Under the pieces are notes generated by a model. It had not been told where the DNA came from and made no database searches. It worked only from the letters and a program-made list of their open reading frames with translations. The position numbers were made by a program, and so were the translations under genes. From an uncultured Erysipelotrichaceae bacterium (GTDB taxonomy: Bacteria > Bacillota_I > Bacilli_A > Erysipelotrichales > Erysipelotrichaceae), in contig CAJUGR010000031.1 of assembly GCA_910586285.1 (NCBI GenBank), positions 1 to 15,994 on the forward strand: DNA of 15,994 nt, written 5' to 3'. Shown here piece after piece: positions 1 through 6,915 of this stretch (positions are counted from its first letter, which is position 1; each line of letters opens with the position of its first letter).

Positions 1-34
1 TTTATGATAATTTGGATAGGAAAGAAGGGATAAG

Positions 35-1129
35 ATGCGCGAAGGTGAGTTCAGAATTCCCGGCGGTTGTGCAATTGCGGCTGTAATTCATAAAGATAAA
101 CAGCGTGAAAACGGCGTTTTAATCAAAAAAGCAATGGCCACGATGCATGATCGATCCAATGGCTTGGGTGGTGGTTTTGTCGGTTATGGGATTTATCCTC
201 AACACCAAGATGAATATGCATTACATTTATTCTATGATGATTTAGCGACCAAAATAAAGACTGAAGCTTTGATTGAGGAAATTTTTCAGGTATCAGAAGC
301 AGAGGAAATTCCTAGAGATTCTTCAATTAAACTTTCCCATGTACCGTTAATATGGCGATATTTTGTTCAGGCAAAGACAGGAAAAGATGAGAAAGAACAA
401 ATCGTATCTTTTTTATTTTTGGTTAATACCAAGATAAAAGGAGCCTATGTTTTTTCATGTGGTAAGAATATGGGGATTTTTAAAGGGATTGGTTATCCGG
501 AGGAATTAGCGGATTTTTATCGCTTACAGGATATGGAGGCCTATACATGGATTGCACATGGACGTTATCCGACCAATTCTCCTGGTTGGTGGGCCGGTGC
601 TCATCCCTTTGGTATGCTGGATATGGCACTGGTGCATAACGGTGAAATTTCCAGCTATGATGCAAATCGTCGTTATATTGAGATGTTCGGCTACCCATGT
701 TCATTATTGACAGATACGGAAGTAATTACTTATTTGTTTGATTTTTTGATGCGAAGATCGCCTTTAACATTTGAAGAATGCGCGCATGTTTTGGCCGCTC
801 CGTTTTGGGATGAAATAAAGTGGATGGAGCCGGAAGAAAAGCGATATTATACGATGTTGCGACGCAATCTAGGCTCGATGTTAATTACCGGACCTTTCAG
901 TATCATTCTCGGCTTTGACGATGGTGTTGGTGCGATGAATGATCGCTTGAAGTTGCGTTCATTGATGATTGGAGAAAAGGATAATACGATATGGATGGCT
1001 AGTGAAGAAAGTGCGATTCGTTCTATGGAACCTGACTTGGATACGCTTTTTTCTTTGGATGGAGGCGTTGGTTATGTCGTTCGTTATCAACCGAGGAGGA
1101 AAGATGATGAGAAAACAACCAAGATATGA
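35..1129 (+). CDS. Split glutamate synthase, class II glutamine amidotransferase subunit
   Basis: This 364-residue protein is the glutaminase part of a split (archaeal/clostridial-style) glutamate synthase. It releases ammonia from glutamine for the FMN subunit encoded next. Visible class II (Ntn) amidotransferase features are a nucleophile candidate Cys12 in RIPGGCAIAA, HGRYPTNS with Arg177, HNGEISSY with Asn202-Gly203-Glu204, and TDTEV with Asp227. Cys12 is not next to the initiator Met. Eleven residues would have to be cleaved to expose it, as in PurF and GltB propeptides, unless the true start lies further in, and no better ATG is visible. An AAGGGA ribosome binding site sits about four bases before the ATG. 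The 3' end overlaps the FMN-subunit gene by 23 bases, suggesting translational coupling. Only 34 bases lie upstream, so its promoter and any preceding operon genes cannot be judged. The domain call is firm; the complex assignment rests on the two following genes. Confidence 0.88.
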   Translation: MREGEFRIPGGCAIAAVIHKDKQRENGVLIKKAMATMHDRSNGLGGGFVGYGIYPQHQDEYALHLFYDDLATKIKTEALIEEIFQVSEAEEIPRDSSIKLSHVPLIWRYFVQAKTGKDEKEQIVSFLFLVNTKIKGAYVFSCGKNMGIFKGIGYPEELADFYRLQDMEAYTWIAHGRYPTNSPGWWAGAHPFGMLDMALVHNGEISSYDANRRYIEMFGYPCSLLTDTEVITYLFDFLMRRSPLTFEECAHVLAAPFWDEIKWMEPEEKRYYTMLRRNLGSMLITGPFSIILGFDDGVGAMNDRLKLRSLMIGEKDNTIWMASEESAIRSMEPDLDTLFSLDGGVGYVVRYQPRRKDDEKTTKI

Positions 1130-2606
1130 AGTGATCAGAGATGAGATGCGTTGTGACAACTGTCGCGCTTGCGAATATCAGTGCGCCAATCATGTGCATC
1201 ACTATGATGCCTTAAAACAAGCAATGATCAGTGATCCTCTGACTTGTGTGGATTGTCAGCGCTGTGTGGAAACTTGCCATGCATATGCCTTGAAAATCAT
1301 TGTTAATCGCAATGAATTGCGACCCAATGGCTATTGGCATAAACAGGATTTGGAAGAAATTCAAAAGCAGGCGTCATCCGGTGGTATTTTGTTATCGGCG
1401 ATGGGAAATCCGAAAAATCATATTATTTACTTTGATCACTTGTTGTTAAACGCGTCACAAGTGACCAATCCCAGTATTGATCCGCTGCGAGAACCGATGG
1501 AAACCAATGTGTTCCTCGGTAAACGGAGTTCGAAAATAACGCGAGATGATCATGATCGCCTTGTCATTGAGCGATACCCTCATTTGCATTTGTCGACACC
1601 GATTTTGTTTTCCGCCATGTCGTTAGGAGCCATCTCTTTTCCGGCTCATCAGGCCATGTTAGCTGCCGCAAAAGAATTCGGTACGTTTTATAATTGCGGA
1701 GAAGGAGGATTGCCAAAGGGGTTTCAGAGCGATCCCAAGCATATTATTGTTCAAGTGGCCAGCGGAAGATTCGGAGTGGATGTGGCATATTTAGATCAAG
1801 GCAGTGCAGTAGAAATTAAAATCGGACAAGGTGCGAAGCCAGGTATCGGCGGGCATCTTCCCAGTCGTAAAAATCATACGCCGGTCTCAGAAACGCGGAT
1901 GATCGAACCGGGCAGTGAAGCGATTTCTCCGGCTCCTCATCATGATATATATTCGATAGAAGATTTAAAACAACTGGTGGATGCCTTAAAGGCGACTACG
2001 AACTATGAGAAACCGATTATTGTGAAAGTGGCAGCGGTACATAATATTGCGGCGATTTGTAGCGGTATTGCCAGAAGCGGTGCCGATATCATAGCGATTG
2101 ACGGATATCGCGGCGGTTCCGGGGCGGTGCCGACCCGCATTCGTGATGCGGTTGGAATTCCGATCGAATTAGCCTTAGCCAGCGTGGATCAAGCACTGTG
2201 TGAAGAAGGTATTCGCGAAGAAGTTTCTCTGATTGCCTCCGGCGGGATTCGCAACAGTAGCGATGTGATAAAGGCCATTGCGCTGGGGGCGGATGCAGTT
2301 GCCATCGGCAGTGCGGCACTTATCGCTATGGGTTGCCATCTTTGTGGTGATTGTGCCAAAGGAAACTGTAATTGGGGCATTGCGACCCAACAAGCAGAAC
2401 TGACCAAGCGTTTATCGCTTGAACAGGCGAAAAAGCAGCTGGTGAATTTGTTGCGATCATGGACACTGGAAATTAAGGAAATGATGGGTGGGATGGGTAT
2501 CAGCTCTGTTGAAGCACTCAAGGGCAATCGAATGATGTTACGAGGCTTGCATCTTCATGATAATGAACTGCGCATCCTTGGAGTATCCAGCGTGGGAAGC
2601 AGGTGA
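1107..2606 (+). CDS. Split glutamate synthase, FMN-binding catalytic subunit with ferredoxin domain
   Basis: This 499-residue protein is the synthase core, which aminates 2-oxoglutarate with ammonia to give glutamate. Residues 12-60 form a two-cluster ferredoxin module (Cys16, 19, 22, 26 and Cys47, 50, 53, 57). The FMN barrel follows, with family motifs such as FSAMSLGAIS, NCGEGG, KIGQGAKPGIGGHLP, DGYRGGSGA and IASGGIR. A cysteine cluster (Cys410, 413, 416, 421) ahead of WGIATQ matches the family's Fe-S site beside the flavin. I chose the ATG at 1107 because AGGAGG lies seven bases upstream; ATG 1104 is also possible. A longer in-frame extension to 969 lies inside the upstream gene and is not family-like. 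The start overlaps the amidotransferase gene, and the stop lies within the ribosome binding site of the next gene. The ferredoxin module suggests reduction by ferredoxin or by a separate reductase. Confidence 0.92.
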   Translation: MRKQPRYEVIRDEMRCDNCRACEYQCANHVHHYDALKQAMISDPLTCVDCQRCVETCHAYALKIIVNRNELRPNGYWHKQDLEEIQKQASSGGILLSAMGNPKNHIIYFDHLLLNASQVTNPSIDPLREPMETNVFLGKRSSKITRDDHDRLVIERYPHLHLSTPILFSAMSLGAISFPAHQAMLAAAKEFGTFYNCGEGGLPKGFQSDPKHIIVQVASGRFGVDVAYLDQGSAVEIKIGQGAKPGIGGHLPSRKNHTPVSETRMIEPGSEAISPAPHHDIYSIEDLKQLVDALKATTNYEKPIIVKVAAVHNIAAICSGIARSGADIIAIDGYRGGSGAVPTRIRDAVGIPIELALASVDQALCEEGIREEVSLIASGGIRNSSDVIKAIALGADAVAIGSAALIAMGCHLCGDCAKGNCNWGIATQQAELTKRLSLEQAKKQLVNLLRSWTLEIKEMMGGMGISSVEALKGNRMMLRGLHLHDNELRILGVSSVGSR

Positions 2607-2610
2607 GATT

Positions 2611-3321
2611 ATGCAATACAGCGCGAAATATATGAATACTTTGACAATCAATGAACATATCCAAAAAGCTGAGAATGATATTACATTCATGGATATTTGT
2701 GCTCAGCGCTATCTTGCGGCAGGTTCTAAAGGCAAGCACATTACGCTTCATGGCACATGCGGCAATGCGACCGGCTGTTTTCTTGACGGAAGTCTACTGG
2801 AAATATTCGGTAATGCTCAGGAAGCACTGGGAGATACGATGAATGAAGGAAAAATCATTGTACATGGTTCTTGCGGTGATGCACTGGCCTATGGAATGCG
2901 CGGCGGTAAAATTTTTATCGAAGGAAATTGCGGCAGTCGCTGTGGTATTCATATGAAGGCATACCAACAAAAATCACCGGTTGTGATCATCGGTGGTACC
3001 ACAAAAGACTTTTTTGGTGAGTATTTGGCCGGCGGAACACTTATTGTTTTGAATTTACAACAGCAGGATACTTGCTGCGGAAAGTATTGCGGAGTTGGAG
3101 CACATGGCGGTAAGATCTATTTACGATTGGAACAGCTTTCACAAGCCAATTGTCCTTCTTCACAACTTAAAAAGGCAGACGTGAGCACCATGCAAAATAT
3201 AAATGAAATACTGGCAGAATACGCATCTGATCTCAGTATTACGCTGCCTGAAAATATGACTTTTTATGAGCGAGTCATAGAAAGCAAAAATCCTTATGAA
3301 GGATTATATGTGGATAATTGA
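2611..3321 (+). CDS. Split glutamate synthase, GXGXG (GltB C-terminal) domain subunit
   Basis: This 236-residue protein corresponds to the C-terminal GXGXG beta-helix domain of glutamate synthase, a structural domain that packs against the synthase and amidotransferase domains. Repeated glycine-rich turns are visible: HGTCGNATG, HGSCGDALAYGMRGGKIFIEGNCG and GGTTKDFFGEYLAGGT. I chose the ATG at 2611 because AGGTGA ends five bases upstream and overlaps the preceding stop codon; an in-frame ATG at 2557 lies inside the FMN-subunit gene. The gap to that gene is four bases, so the two are surely co-translated. It is followed directly by asnB. Several extra cysteines (GSRCG, DTCCGKYCG) lie in the second half; I cannot say whether they bind metal. 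Separate genes for this domain are typical of archaeal-type glutamate synthases. Confidence 0.88.
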   Translation: MQYSAKYMNTLTINEHIQKAENDITFMDICAQRYLAAGSKGKHITLHGTCGNATGCFLDGSLLEIFGNAQEALGDTMNEGKIIVHGSCGDALAYGMRGGKIFIEGNCGSRCGIHMKAYQQKSPVVIIGGTTKDFFGEYLAGGTLIVLNLQQQDTCCGKYCGVGAHGGKIYLRLEQLSQANCPSSQLKKADVSTMQNINEILAEYASDLSITLPENMTFYERVIESKNPYEGLYVDN

Positions 3322-3336
3322 GTGAGGAGGAAGTAT

Positions 3337-4923
3337 ATGTGTGGTTTGATCAGTGTTTGCGGTAATCAAATGTCCTTGGATGAATGCCGCACGGCAGCAA
3401 AGTGTTTACAGGTACGTGGTCCTGACAGCGAAAAATGGATCACTTTACCGGATGGTATCATGGGTTTTCATCGTCTGGCCATCATGGGCTTACATGCACA
3501 AGGAATGCAGCCATTTCATGCATTTAACAATTATTGTGTATGTAATGGAGAAATCTATAATTATCAAGAATTGGCTAAACAGGATTTGAAAGACGTTTCT
3601 CTCACTTCAGGCAGTGACTGTGAAGTACTTTTACCGTTATGGGAAGCCTATGGCAGTGACATGTTTGCGAAACTTGACGGAGAATTTGCGCTGGTGCTTT
3701 ATTTATCAGCGGAAAACGAGTGGATCGCAGCACGAGACCCGATGGGTATACGCCCGTTATTCTACGGCTATCAAACATCCAATCAGCGCATCGCTTTTGC
3801 ATCAGAAATGAAAGCCCTACAACCATTCTGTCAAAATATTCATCCGTTTCCGATCGGTAGTTATTATCGAAACGGAAAATTTCATCGATATCATGATTGT
3901 GCTGAAACATCTCAATATTTTCTCTGTGATGATCTTTCTGTTATTACCCAAGGGATTCGTACCCGCTTGGAAGCGGCAGTCGTAAAGCGTTTAAACAGTG
4001 ATGTTCCGATTGGTTTTTTGTTAAGCGGGGGATTGGATTCTTCTTTGGTTTGTGCTATTGCCGCGAAACACAGTAAAACGCCCATTCAAACCTTTGCGAT
4101 TGGAATGGAACAGGATGCTATAGATCTTTCTTATGCTCGCCAAGTGGCACAATTCATCGGCAGTGAGCACACCGAATTTTTTATGAATCAGGAAACGGTC
4201 AGGCAAATATTGCCGGAGGTGATTTATCGGCTGGAATCGTATGACATCACCACCGTCCGTGCATCACTGGCAATGTATTTATTATGTAAGAATATTAAAG
4301 AAACTACAGATATTAAAGTTTTACTTAGCGGGGAAGTCAGTGATGAACTCTTTGGTTATAAGTATACCGACTATGCTCCGTCTCCGGAAGCATTTCAAGA
4401 AGAAGCACAAAAGCGGATTCGTGAATTGTATGAATATGATGTTTTGCGAGCCGATCGTTGTATCAGTGCCCACGGTTTAGAGGCTCGTGTTCCCTTTAGT
4501 GATACCGAGTTCATTTCCTATGTTATGCACATAGATCCTCGTGATAAAATCAATCGTTATGGTATCGGAAAATATTTATTGCGAAGTGCTTTTGATAATC
4601 ATGATCTGCCTGCTTCGATTCGAATGCGTGAGAAAGCGGCCTTTTCCGATGCGGTTGGTCATTCCCTTGCCGATGATTTAAAAGCTTATGCTGAAAGCCG
4701 ATATACGGACGAAGAATTCAACAAGCAAAGTGAGCGTTATTGTTATCACGCAAAGCCTTTTACCAAAGAGGCATTGTGGTATCGGGAAATCTTTGAATCT
4801 TTTTATCCGGGACAGGCTGCTTTAATCACAGATTACTGGATGCCTAATCGTTCATGGCCGAATTGTGATGTGAATGATCCCAGTGCCAGAGTATTAGAGA
4901 ATTACGGAGCCAGCGGATTTTGA
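3337..4923 (+). CDS. asnB: Asparagine synthetase, glutamine-hydrolysing
   Basis: This 528-residue enzyme makes asparagine from aspartate, ATP and glutamine in the cytoplasm. The start at 3337 gives MCGL, with the catalytic Cys2 exposed by Met removal, and GAGGAGGAAG lies just upstream; the GTG at 3322 would bury the cysteine. The class II amidotransferase half shows RGPDS (27-31), NGEIYNY (from Asn70), GSDCE and ARDPMGIRPL. The synthetase half shows the PP-loop SGGLDSS (230-236), DLSYARQVA, ESYDITTVRAS and SGEVSDE (331-337), followed by GLEARVPF. The overall layout and the C-terminal region (DDPSGRAVG-like: NDPSARVLEN) match E. coli AsnB. Val334 replaces the second glycine of the SGEGSDE motif known from E. 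coli; I believe this is a common variant in Firmicutes but cannot confirm it here. It sits 15 bases after the GXGXG gene and probably shares its transcript. No clear terminator follows. Confidence 0.95.
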   Translation: MCGLISVCGNQMSLDECRTAAKCLQVRGPDSEKWITLPDGIMGFHRLAIMGLHAQGMQPFHAFNNYCVCNGEIYNYQELAKQDLKDVSLTSGSDCEVLLPLWEAYGSDMFAKLDGEFALVLYLSAENEWIAARDPMGIRPLFYGYQTSNQRIAFASEMKALQPFCQNIHPFPIGSYYRNGKFHRYHDCAETSQYFLCDDLSVITQGIRTRLEAAVVKRLNSDVPIGFLLSGGLDSSLVCAIAAKHSKTPIQTFAIGMEQDAIDLSYARQVAQFIGSEHTEFFMNQETVRQILPEVIYRLESYDITTVRASLAMYLLCKNIKETTDIKVLLSGEVSDELFGYKYTDYAPSPEAFQEEAQKRIRELYEYDVLRADRCISAHGLEARVPFSDTEFISYVMHIDPRDKINRYGIGKYLLRSAFDNHDLPASIRMREKAAFSDAVGHSLADDLKAYAESRYTDEEFNKQSERYCYHAKPFTKEALWYREIFESFYPGQAALITDYWMPNRSWPNCDVNDPSARVLENYGASGF

Positions 4924-4961
4924 TTATGCGAAAGGAATCTGTCATCTTATGTAAATTTTCA

Positions 4962-4990
4962 TTGACAAATTGCTTACTTTTCGCTATCAT
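4962..4990 (+). promoter_or_regulatory. Sigma-A promoter of the glnA-ANTAR-pyrG-purF run
   Basis: The -35 hexamer is TTGACA (4962-4967), a perfect match, followed by a 17-base spacer and a -10 hexamer TATCAT (4985-4990). Transcription should start near base 4997. The promoter lies between asnB and the glutamine synthetase gene, so the downstream genes can be expressed independently of the glutamate synthase operon. Confidence 0.8.
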
Positions 4991-4996
4991 AGTTAC

Positions 4997-5014
4997 ATGA
5001 ACAAGGGTGTTCAT
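4997..5014 (+). promoter_or_regulatory. Candidate ANTAR-binding hexaloop hairpin in the glnA leader
   Basis: ATGAAC (4997-5002) pairs perfectly with GTTCAT (5009-5014) around the six-base loop AAGGGT. The loop has A at position 1 and G at position 4, the known signature of RNA hairpins bound by ANTAR proteins. Known ANTAR substrates have two such hairpins. The second is not clear here: the following loop region contains AAAGTG (5022-5027), also A1/G4, but its closing pairs are poor. The right arm and loop of this hairpin overlap the left arm of the terminator, so the two structures exclude each other. An ANTAR regulator is encoded two genes downstream of this leader. Confidence 0.6.
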
Positions 5015-5050
5015 CAAATGGAAAGTGACTCTTTTGATGACCCCTTTTTT
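5003..5050 (+). terminator. Intrinsic terminator (attenuator) in the glnA leader
   Basis: TCATCAAA (5011-5018) pairs with TTTGATGA (5033-5040), and after a small internal loop AAGGG (5003-5007) pairs with CCCTT (5042-5046). A run of six T follows (5045-5050). This is a rho-independent terminator between the promoter and the glutamine synthetase ribosome binding site (GGAGGA at 5060-5065), so read-through needs an antitermination event. Confidence 0.72.
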
Positions 5051-5072
5051 CTATGAATTGGAGGATGCTTTC

Positions 5073-6317
5073 ATGGAGAGTACGTTGCGGGAAATTTTGA
5101 ACTTTATTGAAGAAAATGATGTAAAATTTATTCGTTTGGCCTTTTGTGACAGTTTTGGCATTACGAAGAACATTTCGGTGATGCCCAGTCAATTGGAAAG
5201 GGTTATTCGTGAAGGTATATCTATCGATGGAAGTGCAATCGCCGGCTTTCAAGATGTGGCTGCTTCTGATTTATTCCTGTATCCGGATGTGAGTACATTG
5301 GATATATTACCGTGGCGTCCTTCCAACGGTCGAGTAATTCGTTTTTTTTGTGAAATACGCTATCCGGATGGCACGTTATATGAAAAGGACTGTCGCAGTT
5401 TGTTAAAACAGAAACTGGAAGAAATTCGTAGTCGTGGGTGGCAACTGAAAAGCGGCTTAGAATGTGAGTTTTATGCATTTGAGAAGCAAGATGCGACAGT
5501 ATTACAACCGATAGATTCCGGTGGCTATCTCGATATTTTTCCCAAGGATCGCGGTGAAGATCTGCGCCGTGATATTTGTTTGATGCTGGAGGAAATGGGT
5601 ATCATTCCGGAAAGTTCACACCATGAACAAGGACCGGGACAAAATGAAATCGATTTTCACTTTGATGATGCATTGGTTTCTTGTGATCAATATATGACTT
5701 TTCATTGGGTTGTGGAAAGCGTTGCCCAAGCGCATGATATCAATGCCTGTTTTTTGCCAAAACCATTGAAGAATCAAAGCGGAAATGGCTTACATATTCA
5801 TTTATCCCTACATCATCAAGGCAAAAATCTTTTTACAAGTGAAAAGCCGGAAATATTTCAACATTTTACAGCCGGCATTCTCACACATATAAAAGAAATG
5901 ACGCTGTTTTTCAATCCGATTGCCAATTCCTATGAACGTTTGGGCGAATTCGAAGCCCCAAGCACCATTAGCTGGAGTCATTATAACCGTTCTGCACTGA
6001 TTCGTATTCCGGCAGTGCACGGCGAAGGATTGCGATTAGAACTGCGCAGTCCTGACCCTAGTTGTAACGCATATCTTGCCAGTTATTTACTAATCTGCGC
6101 CGGTTTGGAGGGGATTGATGAGCAATTGCCCTTACAATCGGAAAGTATCGGCAATTTGAACCATCACCACGAATCACTTGATTCATTGCCGCAATCTTTA
6201 TTGGAAGCTGTGGAATGTGCGAAAGAGAGTCCTTTCTTAAAGAAAGTGTTGCCTGCTTCCTTATTAAACTACTATCTGTCCATCGGCCAGACCTTAACAA
6301 AAGCGGATAACAAGTAA
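5073..6317 (+). CDS. glnA: Type I glutamine synthetase family enzyme, short and atypical
   Basis: This 414-residue protein should make glutamine from glutamate, ammonia and ATP. Conserved features are Asp52 in DGSA, metal ligands Glu130 and Glu132 in LECEF, HHEQGPGQNEIDF (from His183), NGLHIHLSL (His241), NSYERLGEFEAP with the flap Glu294, NRSALIRIP and LELRSPDP. The ATG at 5073 has GGAGGA seven bases upstream; the in-frame ATG at 5007 lies inside the attenuator. It differs from B. subtilis GlnA (444 residues). The end stops about 20-25 residues early, lacking the WDMFR...HPWERE tail. The loop before the flap is one residue shorter. The position of feedback residue Arg62 is Asp61 (GFQD). The gene lies behind an ANTAR-type attenuator and immediately before the ANTAR regulator. 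Synthetase activity is the best call given the neighbours; ligation of another amine cannot be excluded. Confidence 0.87.
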   Translation: MESTLREILNFIEENDVKFIRLAFCDSFGITKNISVMPSQLERVIREGISIDGSAIAGFQDVAASDLFLYPDVSTLDILPWRPSNGRVIRFFCEIRYPDGTLYEKDCRSLLKQKLEEIRSRGWQLKSGLECEFYAFEKQDATVLQPIDSGGYLDIFPKDRGEDLRRDICLMLEEMGIIPESSHHEQGPGQNEIDFHFDDALVSCDQYMTFHWVVESVAQAHDINACFLPKPLKNQSGNGLHIHLSLHHQGKNLFTSEKPEIFQHFTAGILTHIKEMTLFFNPIANSYERLGEFEAPSTISWSHYNRSALIRIPAVHGEGLRLELRSPDPSCNAYLASYLLICAGLEGIDEQLPLQSESIGNLNHHHESLDSLPQSLLEAVECAKESPFLKKVLPASLLNYYLSIGQTLTKADNK

Positions 6318-6329
6318 AAGGAGGGATGG

Positions 6330-6911
6330 ATGATGCCTTCAGTACTGATCTGTGCTCATCAAAAAGAAAGTAGGGTACTGTTGAAATCCTTTCTGTGCTT
6401 ACATGGATTTCACGATCTTACCTATGCGGATGACAGTGAACAGGCATTACGTCTGTGCACGCATCGCCATTTTACTTTGATTTTGGTTGATCTTCCCTTT
6501 ACTAAGGATGCACATGAAGTCTCCTTTCTGTTAAAGCTTCATGAAACATCTTCAACCTTCATGATTACGATTGTGGCTCAGAGTAAATACGATGTTTTAC
6601 GAGAACAAATGGAACGTTTTGGCGTTTTTACGATGATGAAGCCGATTCTTCGTGAAGTGTTCTCCCAATTTCTAGCATTTGTCAAAGCAGTGCAGCATCA
6701 TTATGGTTCGATGATGATGCAGCAACAACACTTAGTGGAACAAATAAAAGAGATCAAGTTGATTGATCGGGCAAAATGCTTATTGATTGAAAATGAATAT
6801 CTAACTGAAGAAGAAGCACATAAACAGATTGAAAAAACGGCAATGAATGAGCGGGTAACCAGAAAAGCGATTGCACAACGTATCATTGCGGAATATGAAG
6901 AAGGAAGGTAA
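6330..6911 (+). CDS. ANTAR-domain RNA-binding antiterminator with receiver-like N-terminus
   Basis: This protein has 193 residues. Residues 1-120 look like a response-regulator receiver fold, with a phosphoacceptor-like Asp54 in LILVDLP and Lys104-Pro105 in MMKP. The acidic pair after strand 1 is missing, because ICAHQKE replaces the usual VDDE, so phosphorylation is doubtful. Residues 120-140 are a helical linker (QQQHLVEQIKEIK). Residues 138-190 match the ANTAR three-helix bundle (LIDRAKCLLIENEYLTEEEAH, then AMNERVTRKAIAQRII). ANTAR proteins bind paired hexaloop hairpins in nascent RNA and prevent termination; a candidate target lies in the leader at 4997-5050. It begins 12 bases after the synthetase stop with AGGAGG upstream; ATG 6333 is an equally possible start. 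In clostridia such regulators often sit with nitrogen genes. The input signal is unknown. Confidence 0.88.
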   Translation: MMPSVLICAHQKESRVLLKSFLCLHGFHDLTYADDSEQALRLCTHRHFTLILVDLPFTKDAHEVSFLLKLHETSSTFMITIVAQSKYDVLREQMERFGVFTMMKPILREVFSQFLAFVKAVQHHYGSMMMQQQHLVEQIKEIKLIDRAKCLLIENEYLTEEEAHKQIEKTAMNERVTRKAIAQRIIAEYEEGR

Positions 6912-6915
6912 GCAT

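Noticed and set aside
3..8. TATGAT as a possible -10 for the glutamate synthase operon
   Set aside because: The -35 region lies outside the window, and the single hexamer in AT-rich DNA is not enough.
969..1106. N-terminal extension of the FMN subunit back to base 969
   Set aside because: It lies inside the amidotransferase coding region, has no ribosome binding site, and is not family-like; AGGAGG precedes 1107.
5019..5032. A second ANTAR hexaloop hairpin around AAAGTG
   Set aside because: The loop has A1 and G4, but the closing pairs are G-A or leave a seven-base loop, so I do not call it as a separate feature.
4997..5056. A 19-codon reading frame (starting MNKGVHQ) spanning the whole attenuator and ending just before the synthetase ribosome binding site
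   Set aside because: Its ATG coincides with the predicted transcript start and has no ribosome binding site. The frame can be explained by chance. A translated leader peptide would need start-site mapping to revive it.
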